From assembly GCA_023458215.1 (NCBI GenBank), contig JAEXAJ010000144.1, positions 1 through 33,469 of the forward strand: a DNA stretch of 33,469 nt, given 5' to 3'. The position numbers were made by a program, and so were the translations under genes. Positions 6,232-15,426 of this stretch are shown in pieces; the first letter of the stretch is position 1; each line of letters opens with the position of its first letter. The notes beneath the pieces are model-generated. The model saw only the letters and a list, made by a program, of their open reading frames with translations. It ran no database searches and was not told the DNA's origin. The stretch comes from Bacteroidota bacterium (GTDB lineage Bacteria > Bacteroidota > Bacteroidia > Bacteroidales > Bacteroidaceae).

Positions 6232-8865
6232 CTATTCTTCCATTTCTTTGTATTCATCATTCATATCGGGAAGCCTTACTACAAACCTCGTTCCCTTTCC
6301 TAATTCCGAAGTAACAGAAATTTGTCCTTGCAGGCGATCCACAATTGTTCGGCAGATGCTCAAACCCAAGCCGGCGCCTTGCGTAAAGTTATCGGCTTTA
6401 AAGAATCGTTCAAAGATATGATTCTGAGCCTCTTGAGAAATACCGCTACCGGTATCTTCAACAAAGATAGTGGTATAGCCCGGTTCGTCAGTTATATAGC
6501 CAAAGGTAATACTGCCTTGTACCGTAAATTTCTTAGCGTTATTTATCAGGTTGTTTATCACTTGCTTCAAACGTACAGTATCTGTAGGTATAAATTTACC
6601 TTCTCCTTCAGGAAATACAGTACGCAACACTACTCCTTCGGGCATACTCAGCCGCTGGGAGTCATATACCTGCTGCATAACAAAAGTCAGATTATACGAT
6701 GCAAACTGGAAGTCCATCGTACCGGACTCAATACGGGAAAGGTCGAGAATATCACTCATCAAAGCCAAAAGCAGGGTGCAATTCGTATTGATCGTCTCCA
6801 CAAATTGCTTAACCTCCTCGGAAGTGAAATTTTCAATATCTTTCAGCAAGTCAGAGAAACCGACAATTGAATTCAACGGAGTGCGTATTTCATGGCTCAT
6901 ATTAGCCAGGAATGCTGATTTTAATTTATCTGCCTGCAACGCTCGATCGCGCGCCGCAATCAATGCTTCCTCGGTATCTTTATAACGTTGAATGCTTTGA
7001 CATACGCCCAATACCATATAGGGTTCATCGGGTTTCAAGCCATCATAAGCCGTACTACGGAATTCCCACCATTCATAACTTCCATCTGCATTCTGCAAAC
7101 GGAAATTCATACGGGAATTCAATTCACGCCCTAAAAGAATAGAATCAAAATGTATACGGGTTTGCGACAAATCATCCGGATGTATAAGCCGTTCCATTTC
7201 ATCTCTATCCAAATAATCAACTTTACCCTTATGATTGAAACGCTTTAACACCCCTCCCGGGAAGTGGAAGCTACTTAAATGCATATTGTATTGCCAAGGA
7301 TAAATGGCGCTTTCCTCAACAGCCATATTGAAAAAGCGCTTTTGCATCTCTTCATCCGAAATATTACGGCAGACAATTGCCATTCCCGTCATTTTTTCAT
7401 TGGCAAAGATAGGCACAACTTCACCCGAAACAGGAAAGTATGTTCCTTTATGATTCTCTTGCATAAAAGCATTTTCCGGAATTGGGATAGGTTTCTTTTC
7501 AGTACGCACTTCCTTCAAAATCTCTTGCAAGATATCTTTTCCACGCATGAAAATATGAAAAATAGAACCTGCCATTTGTCCTTCGTAATACCGCGCAGAA
7601 TGTACTTCGGGAGACAAACCCAACATTATCATCAATGGACGGTTGACAAAATGAATACGCAAATCCATATCATACGTAACCAACCCGTCTCGGATGGAAC
7701 AGAATATATTATCGAACTCATCCCGCTGTTCTACCAACCTGTGTTGAATCAGCAAACGTGTCTGAGCATGAATACGTCTGCGAGACTCACGACGGTTGAT
7801 GCGGAAAAGCCACACCACCAACAAAACCAGTGCTGCCACGATCAATGAATAGAACAAGACAAGCCATACCCGGTACTGTTCTACCATCGGTATATTCAAA
7901 ACAACACCTTGATTTTCTACACGTCCCATATCGACATGGAAGAACTGTAATTGCTTGTAGTCATACAACAGAGTACCATCCATATTTTCTATACCGAATG
8001 ATACGGGAGATACTCCTTTCAATATTTGGGCAACACGCTTGCCCGCTTCGAATGAACCTTTATATGGTTCAACATCATACGCACAAAAAACACCATTTGT
8101 TAGTGCCAAATTCTGGCATGCAAAAACAGGAGCTTTAGAGTTCTTTCCGATAAAAGAAAGAAAAGGAGTCCACTTAGGAGCTATAACAATACGATTATAT
8201 GCATTATATTCATAACAAATAGAAGCTATGACCGAACTAGGAGCTTGCGCTTGCACATTGAGTCTTTTCCATTTATATTCCGGATATTGCTTTTCAAATC
8301 GGCTCCAATATTCTTCCATAGCTCTCACCCCTCTCCGGCTCAGCTGGCTGCTATCCGAAAGACAAACAATTTCTGTTCGATTAGGGTATACGCGTTTGGC
8401 CTCCTGCAACAAAATGGCAAAATCATTCTTTGCCGTATAGCCACATACATTGGGCATTCTTTTAAATATATTTTCATCCGGAAACTTAATACCTGAAACA
8501 ACCACAGGCAACTGATAAGCCAAAGAATCACCACAATGCGTTAAAGTGTAAAAAGCCTCATCACCAGATGTAACAATCAGATCTATATTTCTTTGACGGG
8601 CACGTTCACAAATACGGCGCATTATCACACATTCAGAAGAAAAAGACCAATAATCAGCATTTAAATATTCAATTACAACATTTGTTTTTACTCCACCTTT
8701 TTCGAGTCCTCCCTTTAACCCCATAGTAAGACGATCGTGCCAAGGCGTGTGTTTGGTATATGATTGTATAAAAAGTACATTGTAGGTGCGTTCTGCAGCA
8801 GAAAGCATTTCCGGCATTATCCATATCAAGCTTAGAAATAATGGAATAAAAAGGCGTTTCCTCAT
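6232..8865 (-). CDS. Membrane sensor histidine kinase with periplasmic binding-protein-like sensor
   Basis: An 877-residue sensor kinase. MRKRLFIPLFLSLIW begins a signal or anchor segment, and residues about 28-315 resemble a periplasmic ABC substrate-binding protein fold (NVLFIQSYTKHTPWHD). A membrane helix at about 333-354 is followed by two PAS-like domains (about 380-500 and 510-625). HisKA has His658 in SHEIRTPLN, and HATPase has the N box NNLINNAKKF, G1 box EDTGSGIS and the GAGLGLS lid. There is no receiver domain and no response regulator in the window. An ATG 19 codons upstream (8922) is rejected because it lies above the predicted transcription start. It follows the permease array and may sense the array's substrate or state (inference). 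Confidence 0.9.
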   Translation of the reverse strand: MRKRLFIPLFLSLIWIMPEMLSAAERTYNVLFIQSYTKHTPWHDRLTMGLKGGLEKGGVKTNVVIEYLNADYWSFSSECVIMRRICERARQRNIDLIVTSGDEAFYTLTHCGDSLAYQLPVVVSGIKFPDENIFKRMPNVCGYTAKNDFAILLQEAKRVYPNRTEIVCLSDSSQLSRRGVRAMEEYWSRFEKQYPEYKWKRLNVQAQAPSSVIASICYEYNAYNRIVIAPKWTPFLSFIGKNSKAPVFACQNLALTNGVFCAYDVEPYKGSFEAGKRVAQILKGVSPVSFGIENMDGTLLYDYKQLQFFHVDMGRVENQGVVLNIPMVEQYRVWLVLFYSLIVAALVLLVVWLFRINRRESRRRIHAQTRLLIQHRLVEQRDEFDNIFCSIRDGLVTYDMDLRIHFVNRPLMIMLGLSPEVHSARYYEGQMAGSIFHIFMRGKDILQEILKEVRTEKKPIPIPENAFMQENHKGTYFPVSGEVVPIFANEKMTGMAIVCRNISDEEMQKRFFNMAVEESAIYPWQYNMHLSSFHFPGGVLKRFNHKGKVDYLDRDEMERLIHPDDLSQTRIHFDSILLGRELNSRMNFRLQNADGSYEWWEFRSTAYDGLKPDEPYMVLGVCQSIQRYKDTEEALIAARDRALQADKLKSAFLANMSHEIRTPLNSIVGFSDLLKDIENFTSEEVKQFVETINTNCTLLLALMSDILDLSRIESGTMDFQFASYNLTFVMQQVYDSQRLSMPEGVVLRTVFPEGEGKFIPTDTVRLKQVINNLINNAKKFTVQGSITFGYITDEPGYTTIFVEDTGSGISQEAQNHIFERFFKADNFTQGAGLGLSICRTIVDRLQGQISVTSELGKGTRFVVRLPDMNDEYKEMEE

Positions 8866-8879
8866 AATATTCTTTTTTG

Positions 8880-8897
8880 GAACTTTGAACAAAGTTC
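8880..8897. promoter_or_regulatory. Palindrome in the kinase leader
   Basis: GAACTTTG-AA-CAAAGTTC is a perfect 8-bp dyad between the predicted kinase transcription start (about 8905) and its ATG at 8865. It is well placed for an operator or a leader hairpin. Confidence 0.45.
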
Positions 8898-8911
8898 TTA
8901 ATTTGATTTCG

Positions 8912-8942
8912 CAAATATACAAGTTATATTGAGAAAGAATGT
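8912..8942 (-). promoter_or_regulatory. Promoter of the histidine kinase gene
   Basis: Minus-strand TATATTTG (8919-8912) fits the -7 consensus, and a TTTC about 20 bp upstream fits -33. It sits between the last permease stop (8960) and the kinase, giving the kinase its own transcript and favouring the start at 8865. Confidence 0.6.
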
Positions 8943-8959
8943 AGAATATTCAAAAAAAC

Positions 8960-10210
8960 TTATTCATCATGCAACGCCTCGGCAGGCTGAACCTTCATCG
9001 CTTTTGAAGCCGGATACCAAATACCTACAATTACCATTAATGCCATCAAGCAGAAAACCGCCAGCGTACATATTACAAATCTACCCAAACTTGCATCCGT
9101 AGCTTCTGTAACGGTTATATCAGCCATCACCATATTCATACAAATAAGTATAGCGGGAATAGCTGCAATTACCAACAGCAAAAGTCCCTCAAACAACAAC
9201 TGTACCCTTATTTTATTACGACTGCTTCCCATAGCCATACGTAAGGCTATTTCGCTACGACGATGGCGGGTACGGAACCAAAAAGTACCCATAAGCCCTA
9301 TAAAGACATTGAAAACAAAGAAAATTACAATTAGACGTGCACTGCGGATATAAGCAGTAATCCCCTCGGCAGCATCACGCTCTATTTTCTGGTCTTTGTA
9401 ACTGATGACATCAAAAAGATAGAATGGGGATACCCGCAACAGCGGAGTCATCTCCCGGTAGAAACTAGCAGTAAAATCGTCTGTATCTGCTTCGGGACGT
9501 ATACGAATTGAGAAAAACGGAATATTTTGTGTTTCGTAAAACCAGTTGGGAAAAGGCGTCAAAATGAAAGGCTCATAACGAGCATAGTCATCCGTCTTCT
9601 GTAGTGCACAAACCGAGGCAACCCGATAACGCAAGCCGCTATTATAGTAATCCATAAACTCACGTTTTACCGCTTTGTCACTCGTTTGAAACAAGCTATC
9701 TGCCAAATCTGAGGTAATCACAGCAGACACAGGACTGGCTGAATAATTCCATTCGGTTACAGCACTACCCTGCACTATCGGAATGCGCATTACATCAAAA
9801 TACTCCGGAGAAACATAGCGGATATTAGCAATAATTACATGTACACTATCCGTGGTATAGCCCTGTTCGACGTGACCACGGGTATATGTATCCGTACCCA
9901 GCCACATTGCAGCACTTTCCACAGCCGGATGTTGCTTGATACGACGGAATACTTCTTCCAAAGGCTTAAACCAAAATTGCTGCAAGCTATCTTCCGAGTT
10001 ACATAACACTAACTGTGTAGGATCACAGGAAATTCTTACTTTATAAACATTTTCCAAATCATATCCTTTAGACTGCCGCTCTGCATGACCAAAGCCATAC
10101 AGAATATCGACACAGTACCACATCAATGTAAAAACAATCAGCAGTTCGGCAAACAGCCAGCCATTGCTACGGCGCTGATTCCATATCTGGTGCAAAATGG
10201 AATGTATCAT
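8960..10210 (-). CDS. MacB/FtsX-type ABC permease, type A (A1)
   Basis: A 416-residue stand-alone permease with the four-helix MacB/FtsX plan: helix 1 at about 19-40, a periplasmic domain (about 45-288), and helices at about 292-312, 337-360 and 378-400. The coupling segment RRSEIALRMAMGSS (about 317-330) follows helix 2, where the ATPase contacts FtsX-type permeases. The C-terminus PASKAMKVQPAEALHDE is shared with A2 and nearly so with A3. No ATPase domain is fused. It is the last permease of transcription unit 2, 37 bp after B1, with which it probably forms a heterodimer (inference from order). Substrate unknown; MacB relatives export peptides, toxins or lipids or act as mechanical transmitters. 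Confidence 0.88.
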   Translation of the reverse strand: MIHSILHQIWNQRRSNGWLFAELLIVFTLMWYCVDILYGFGHAERQSKGYDLENVYKVRISCDPTQLVLCNSEDSLQQFWFKPLEEVFRRIKQHPAVESAAMWLGTDTYTRGHVEQGYTTDSVHVIIANIRYVSPEYFDVMRIPIVQGSAVTEWNYSASPVSAVITSDLADSLFQTSDKAVKREFMDYYNSGLRYRVASVCALQKTDDYARYEPFILTPFPNWFYETQNIPFFSIRIRPEADTDDFTASFYREMTPLLRVSPFYLFDVISYKDQKIERDAAEGITAYIRSARLIVIFFVFNVFIGLMGTFWFRTRHRRSEIALRMAMGSSRNKIRVQLLFEGLLLLVIAAIPAILICMNMVMADITVTEATDASLGRFVICTLAVFCLMALMVIVGIWYPASKAMKVQPAEALHDE

Positions 10211-10247
10211 TATCTTCTATTTTTTAAGTTATCAGTCTGTGATTTAC

Positions 10248-11480
10248 TTATTCCCCACCAATTACCTGAGCTATGGAACGGTTGGTAGCATGCCATGCCG
10301 GAATAAAGACGGATAGCAGATTGAATAACAAACATATTACCAACACTGCCAAAAATACCGTCGGACGAAGGAACAACCAAATACTAACATCAAAATTTGC
10401 CCCGGGAGCCCCATCACCCAGCATCCAATCCTTGCCCAACCACAAAAACAAGCACGAAAAAATAAAACCAAGCAACGCCCCCGCAAATGCCAATGCCAGA
10501 TTTTCACGAAGTAGTTGCATCATCAGTGTGTATCTACTGGCACCGTATGCCTTCCGTACAGCAAGTTCAGCCATACGGCGGGACATTTGTGATGAAATAA
10601 GTCCGCTGACATTAATGGCAGGTACGATTAATAATATCAACCCTAAGATAATACAAGTCACGGCAGGAGTTAGCGTATCGTTGCGAAAGAACTGACGCTC
10701 CGTATAGGTGCTGAGGTCAGGAAGTTCCAGTTCATATTCAGTAAGCGTTTCGTTAAACCGGGCAAGCGACTGCTTTATCTGTTGTTTCAATTCCTCCCTG
10801 TCAATTCCGGATTTAGTCAAAGCCACTGCTTCGAAATCTCCCAATAATCCCTCACTATCCAGACCGGTACTTTTTGTTGAATAAGGTATCCATAACTCCC
10901 CATAAGCAAATACAAAAATAGAACTTACATCTTTAGTGACACCGACAATACGTCTAGGCTTAAAATTCACAAAATAGGTCTTACCGATAGCTGCCTCCGC
11001 CGATCCGAAACCTTCACGAGCCAATTGCTCGCTAATGACGACTACATCACGGCAAGCATCGAACTCCTCATCAGTAAACAGCCGACCTGCCACAACAGGG
11101 ATATCATATACCCGCCAATAGTTCAAGTCCACCTGACGGGTTGAACGACGCATACCCTGTTCCGGTGAAGCGCCACAATACCTTATATAGGTAGGGCCGA
11201 GATAGGTTATCACCTCCGCACCCGGCAAGTCTTTAAAAATTGCATCCACTGCACGATAAGACATACCTGTATTGGAATTACTATGATCAGATTTACGATA
11301 GGAATATCCATAAGAAGAATATACCATTCGGTCGCGGCATGACTCAGGAGCTATATTAGCTGTCTGTATATCATACACCATATAAATGACCATCACAAAG
11401 GTAATACTCACCGCCGTCCCAATAATGGAAACAACGCTAAAGAATAGATTCTGACGAATAAGGGCAATGATCTGCTTCAT
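10248..11480 (-). CDS. MacB/FtsX-type ABC permease, type B (B1)
   Basis: A 410-residue type B permease. It starts MKQIIALIRQNLFFSVVSII and lacks the YLKQAW-like leader that the other B proteins have, making it the shortest B. After helix 1 comes the B hallmark PESCRDRM (PExNRxR elsewhere). The periplasmic domain is followed by PAINVSGLISSQMSRR and the coupling segment RRMAELAVRKAYGAS, then helices 3 and 4, ending QVIGGE. It lies 23 bp after A2 and 37 bp before A1. Like the rest of the array it carries no nucleotide-binding motifs and must rely on the ATPase at 17378-18043 or another. Confidence 0.87.
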   Translation of the reverse strand: MKQIIALIRQNLFFSVVSIIGTAVSITFVMVIYMVYDIQTANIAPESCRDRMVYSSYGYSYRKSDHSNSNTGMSYRAVDAIFKDLPGAEVITYLGPTYIRYCGASPEQGMRRSTRQVDLNYWRVYDIPVVAGRLFTDEEFDACRDVVVISEQLAREGFGSAEAAIGKTYFVNFKPRRIVGVTKDVSSIFVFAYGELWIPYSTKSTGLDSEGLLGDFEAVALTKSGIDREELKQQIKQSLARFNETLTEYELELPDLSTYTERQFFRNDTLTPAVTCIILGLILLIVPAINVSGLISSQMSRRMAELAVRKAYGASRYTLMMQLLRENLALAFAGALLGFIFSCLFLWLGKDWMLGDGAPGANFDVSIWLFLRPTVFLAVLVICLLFNLLSVFIPAWHATNRSIAQVIGGE

Positions 11481-11503
11481 AGTATGAATTTTATATCTAG
11501 TAT

Positions 11504-12772
11504 TTATTCATCATGTAATGCTTCAGCCGGTTGTACTTTCATAGCCTTGCTTGCCGGATACCAGACTCCGCCAATAATCATCAATGCCATTAGCAACCAG
11601 GTCAGAAGAATTCCAAAGATAAAGCGCTCTGCGTCAAAAGGTAACTTAGTAACATCCACCAATTCTGCAAATCCCACATTCAAAGCAAGAACGGCTGCGG
11701 GAATTGTCGCCAATGTTAAGAGTATCAGCCCTTCACCCATCAAACGGGAGAAAACAGCGAGTTGTGAACTCCCCATCGCCATACGCAAGGCTACTTCACG
11801 GCGACGATGCTGCGTACGGAACCAAAATGTACCGATTACCCCTAGGAAAATATTCATCAGTAAGAAACCAAGGACACAAAGACGGGTCTTCAGATCATTC
11901 ATATCTTCTAGTTCGCACTGATGCCGAATATCCTTGTAAGAAGTTATGTCTAGCAGATAGAGATTGCCTACCTGATAAAGACGATCGGCAGCATCCATCA
12001 AACGGGTACTGAAATCGTGATCTTCTTCGGGAGTGACACGCAGGCTGACGTTGATATAGCGGGGATCGCCAAACCGTTTCAAGCGATCCATAGTTAAAGC
12101 GGCAGCAATATAAGCTCCACCCCATTCATGTGTAGTGTAGAAGTGTGACCAGCGTACAGGTGTTCCTACTGCACCAACTCGGCGGCGTTGTCCGCTTTCC
12201 TGGCTCCAAAGAGCAACATCGCTCCCCAGTAATGAAGTGGCATCCTTCATTCCCAATGCGGAATATCCATCGGTGAGATTGGAAGAGATAACAAGCTGGT
12301 CGTTACTCATGGCTTCGTCCATCTTGTCGGGTGCTGCACCATCGGCTGCCGTATAACGGAAAAGACGAAAGAAACCGGGGCCTACCCAATAAAGACGAGC
12401 TTCCATCATGGTGGTATCGACTCCGATACTCATACTATTACTACCTTCATTGTATGGATAGCAATTCTGAGAAATAGCCACCGCCTCCACACCGGGATGA
12501 TGGCGCAAACGCTCAGTCAGCTGAAGCAAGTGCTCCATATCTTCGTCAGCAGTAATACCGGGAGTATAAGCGGCAGACTTAGACGTAAGCTTATCAATAG
12601 AAATATTGTAGCAATGATCGGTATCGAAGCCCATCGGTGCATTGTAAACACGTGCGGTAACGGTAGTCAAATCTACAATATACCACAATACAGCAAAGAC
12701 AAGCAGCAGTTCTACAAAGAGAAACAGGTTGCTACGCCATTCATTTTTTATCTGTTTCAGGAGTGATTTCAT
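11504..12772 (-). CDS. MacB/FtsX-type ABC permease, type A (A2)
   Basis: A 422-residue type A permease. Helix 1 (LFLFVELLLVFAVLWYIVDL) is followed by MGFDTDHCYNISI, the G-[YF]-D motif that marks the start of the periplasmic domain in A proteins. The coupling segment RRREVALRMAMGSS is almost identical to that of A1, and both end PASKAMKVQPAEALHDE, so A1 and A2 are probably recent duplicates. It follows B2 across an 81-bp gap, the longest gap inside transcription unit 2. That gap shows no clear promoter, only a small TATCTTTTGATA dyad near the A2 start. Confidence 0.87.
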   Translation of the reverse strand: MKSLLKQIKNEWRSNLFLFVELLLVFAVLWYIVDLTTVTARVYNAPMGFDTDHCYNISIDKLTSKSAAYTPGITADEDMEHLLQLTERLRHHPGVEAVAISQNCYPYNEGSNSMSIGVDTTMMEARLYWVGPGFFRLFRYTAADGAAPDKMDEAMSNDQLVISSNLTDGYSALGMKDATSLLGSDVALWSQESGQRRRVGAVGTPVRWSHFYTTHEWGGAYIAAALTMDRLKRFGDPRYINVSLRVTPEEDHDFSTRLMDAADRLYQVGNLYLLDITSYKDIRHQCELEDMNDLKTRLCVLGFLLMNIFLGVIGTFWFRTQHRRREVALRMAMGSSQLAVFSRLMGEGLILLTLATIPAAVLALNVGFAELVDVTKLPFDAERFIFGILLTWLLMALMIIGGVWYPASKAMKVQPAEALHDE

Positions 12773-12853
12773 TTCTATTTATCTTTTGATAAAATAAGCT
12801 GCACCTCAGCAATAAAAATAAATAAACTCATTTTATATTGCTTTCGGTTCGCA

Positions 12854-14134
12854 TTATCTTTGGTTAATAGCATCTGTTATATTCATCTTTGAAGCACGCC
12901 ATGCGGGTATACCTGCCGAAAGGATATTCATAAGCAGGCAAAAACCGAAGGCAGAAAAAAATGCCCAAGGCGATAGAAGCATACCGGTGGTAAGTGCTGT
13001 TTCACCATTGAGATAAGCATTCATGCTGTTACTAAAAAGGAAGTCCGTCAACAGGAAGGTAGCAAGATAACTCAGGGCAAGTCCTAAAATACCCGCCAGC
13101 AATGTGAGCAGCAGGTTCTCAAAGAAAACCTGACGCATCAATTCACTGCCCGTAGCTCCAAAAGCTTTGCGTACTCCTATTTCTGACATACGTTTCTGCA
13201 TACGGGAAAGCGTCATACTGCTAAGATTGATAGCAGGCACTAGCAAGAGAATGAAAATAATAATGACATAACTCAATATTACCGAATTCGTATCAGGAAC
13301 CTGGCTCCACTTACGGTAAAGATTGGCAAACGACTCGTCAGGTTGCCCACGATAAAAGACTTCTACATCAGCCAGTCCGTCGTTGTACTTTTGACGCAGT
13401 TGTTCCGTCTCTTGGCGAATAGCAGGAAAGTCAGAAGTGGAGTGCGCAAGAATAACAGCACGCATCTGCCCCATCGTGTTATCCTGCCAAGAAAGATTTG
13501 CCATATCAGTGGAATTGTAAGGAACCCATACTTGCGCATAGGCAGAGGTAGCTAGAGTGGATACGTCTGCCACAACACCACAGATACGATAATCTACGTG
13601 ATTCAGTTGTACCGTTTTGCCAGTCACCTCAGTAGTACCAAATAGTTGACGGGCAATGCTCGCACTGAGTACTACAACCGATAGTCCGGCATCACTATCA
13701 GCTTTAGTAAACGCCGTCCCATTAAGGAAACGAAAATGGAAAATGTGCCAAAAGGCTTCGTCTGTCTGCTTCATATCAGCTGTAACCTTTGCCCCTGCAG
13801 GCAGGGATACCCGTACTTTATTAGGTAAAGAAACTAAAGTTACAGCTTCGGCAGTAGTAAGAGATTTAAAGCACTCCTGTCCAGTATGGATAGACATAAA
13901 ACTGTTTGCCGAGTTACTATCGTCTTCTCCCTTTGCCTTAACAGACATAGCGGAAACATAAAGTGAACGCGAACGATTCACCTCCGGCTCACAGTCTACC
14001 AAACGAACCTGAAAAGTAATCACAAGCACCATTATCATGCAGATGGCAAGCGCCGTACCCAAAATGGAAACCCAAGTGATAATGGGGTTTTCACGTAAAT
14101 GGTATAGAGCTTGTTGAAAGTAGAGTCGTATCAT
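12854..14134 (-). CDS. MacB/FtsX-type ABC permease, type B (B2)
   Basis: A 426-residue type B permease starting MIRLYFQQALYHLRENPIIT. Helix 1 (WVSILGTALAICMIMVLVI) is followed by PEVNRSRSLY. PAINLSSMTLSRMQKR precedes the coupling segment KRMSEIGVRKAFGAT, and the C-terminus is ITDAINQR. It resembles B3 and B6 more than B4 or B5 by eye. The 40-bp gap to A3 upstream contains the AT-rich AATTGAG repeats described separately. Expected partner: A2, the next gene. Confidence 0.87.
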   Translation of the reverse strand: MIRLYFQQALYHLRENPIITWVSILGTALAICMIMVLVITFQVRLVDCEPEVNRSRSLYVSAMSVKAKGEDDSNSANSFMSIHTGQECFKSLTTAEAVTLVSLPNKVRVSLPAGAKVTADMKQTDEAFWHIFHFRFLNGTAFTKADSDAGLSVVVLSASIARQLFGTTEVTGKTVQLNHVDYRICGVVADVSTLATSAYAQVWVPYNSTDMANLSWQDNTMGQMRAVILAHSTSDFPAIRQETEQLRQKYNDGLADVEVFYRGQPDESFANLYRKWSQVPDTNSVILSYVIIIFILLLVPAINLSSMTLSRMQKRMSEIGVRKAFGATGSELMRQVFFENLLLTLLAGILGLALSYLATFLLTDFLFSNSMNAYLNGETALTTGMLLSPWAFFSAFGFCLLMNILSAGIPAWRASKMNITDAINQR

Positions 14135-14174
14135 TTTAAATTGAGAATTGAGAATTAAAAATTGAGAGATAATT
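14135..14174. repeat. AT-rich AATTGAG repeats between A3 and B2
   Basis: Three copies of AATTGAG/ATTGAGA (near 14139, 14147 and 14160) fill the gap between the A3 stop and the B2 ATG. They look like slipped-strand filler rather than a regulatory site; no promoter is seen. Confidence 0.4.
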
Positions 14175-15413
14175 CTATTCGTCGTGCAGAGCTTCTGCCG
14201 GTTGAACCTTCATCGCTTTACGAGCAGGTATACCGATACCAATAGCAATCATCAAAGCTATCAGACCAAAGCTAATGCCTGCGCAAAGTAAAAGACGATC
14301 CCATTCCAAAGTAGTACCATTACGCCATGAATTCAATTCCATATTCGCCAAATTGTAATCTATTACCAAAGCCAATGGAGTGACCAGTAAAAGTAAAAGC
14401 CATCCTTCGGAAAGCAAACGATAGAAGATATTTTTATCTGATGCCCCATGCGCTTTATGCAGGGCGATTTCAGACCGGCGCTGTTGTGTACGGAACCAGA
14501 AAGTTCCCAATAGTCCCAAAAAGATATTCAGTAACAGAAAGCCCATCCCCATGAAATAATTGCGTAGTTCATTACTCCATGATTGCTGAAAGTTACGACG
14601 AATATCATTAAAAGAACGTACCTCGGAGATATAAACATTCCCTACGCGATACAACTTCTCGCTATCTGCTTTTAAATTCTGAATAAAGTCATGATCCTGA
14701 TTAGCACGAACACGAATACAAAGCTCCAGACTTACATCATACCAGTTGAGTTTATATAGCATGCAATAGGAGTTTCGGGCTTGTTGATAATCACTGTAGC
14801 GTACATCTTGCAAGGCCGCTCCCAATCGATAAGTATTAGTAGTATCACCAAAAAGATTAAAATGCTGACCTATATACGAAGTCATTTCACGATCATATTT
14901 TCTATAGAGATTATTGGAAGCCAAAAATTCTTTGCGTTCCAACATCTCAGCAAGTTGCTCAGGTGTTTCCCCCTTTGCACCCTGATAGCGGAATACACGT
15001 ACAAAATCGGGAGTCACCAACCGGCGTATGGTCCATCCGGGAGAAGCCAGTGTATCAATACGTACTTGATCGGACGAGTTACTACCATTATAAGGATAAG
15101 AGTTTTGTGAAAGACTCACAGCTTCCACTTCAGGGCGATGTTTCAAACGCTCTACAAGTTCCAGAATATCGGCATCTTTCTGTTCTTGAGTTTGATTCGC
15201 TATAAAGTCCGGGCTCTTTTCTGTAAGTTTGCCCATCTCAACAAGATAACAGTGCTCTATATCAAAACCTCTTGGTTCCAAGTAAGTAGCAGCCTGCGTG
15301 TAGATGTAATCTACTACGTACCACATTACTACACTCACAACAAGCAACTCCAAAGCTAACCAAAGGTTGTTGCGCCATTCATTTTTTATCTGTATTAAAA
15401 GTTTCTTGGTCAT
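14175..15413 (-). CDS. MacB/FtsX-type ABC permease, type A (A3)
   Basis: A 412-residue type A permease with the same four-helix plan and a C-terminus KAMKVQPAEALHDE that groups it with A1 and A2. RGFDIEHCYLVEM follows helix 1. The coupling segment after helix 2 reads RRSEIALHKAHGAS, where A1 and A2 have LRMAMGSS, a visible change in the likely ATPase-contact region. A3 is first in its unit to follow B3, 13 bp away, consistent with translational coupling of the pair. Confidence 0.87.
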   Translation of the reverse strand: MTKKLLIQIKNEWRNNLWLALELLVVSVVMWYVVDYIYTQAATYLEPRGFDIEHCYLVEMGKLTEKSPDFIANQTQEQKDADILELVERLKHRPEVEAVSLSQNSYPYNGSNSSDQVRIDTLASPGWTIRRLVTPDFVRVFRYQGAKGETPEQLAEMLERKEFLASNNLYRKYDREMTSYIGQHFNLFGDTTNTYRLGAALQDVRYSDYQQARNSYCMLYKLNWYDVSLELCIRVRANQDHDFIQNLKADSEKLYRVGNVYISEVRSFNDIRRNFQQSWSNELRNYFMGMGFLLLNIFLGLLGTFWFRTQQRRSEIALHKAHGASDKNIFYRLLSEGWLLLLLVTPLALVIDYNLANMELNSWRNGTTLEWDRLLLCAGISFGLIALMIAIGIGIPARKAMKVQPAEALHDE

Positions 15414-15426
15414 CTGTTCATATAGT

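Noticed and set aside
8866..8922. Upstream ATG for the histidine kinase
   Set aside because: It lies above the predicted transcription start, overlaps the -7 box, and would put 19 extra residues before a normal signal segment.
12773..12853. Third copy of the operator-promoter cassette in the 81-bp A2-B2 gap
   Set aside because: No TTTTGGCATAG box or TGTyCG dyad was found; only a small TATCTTTTGATA dyad is present.
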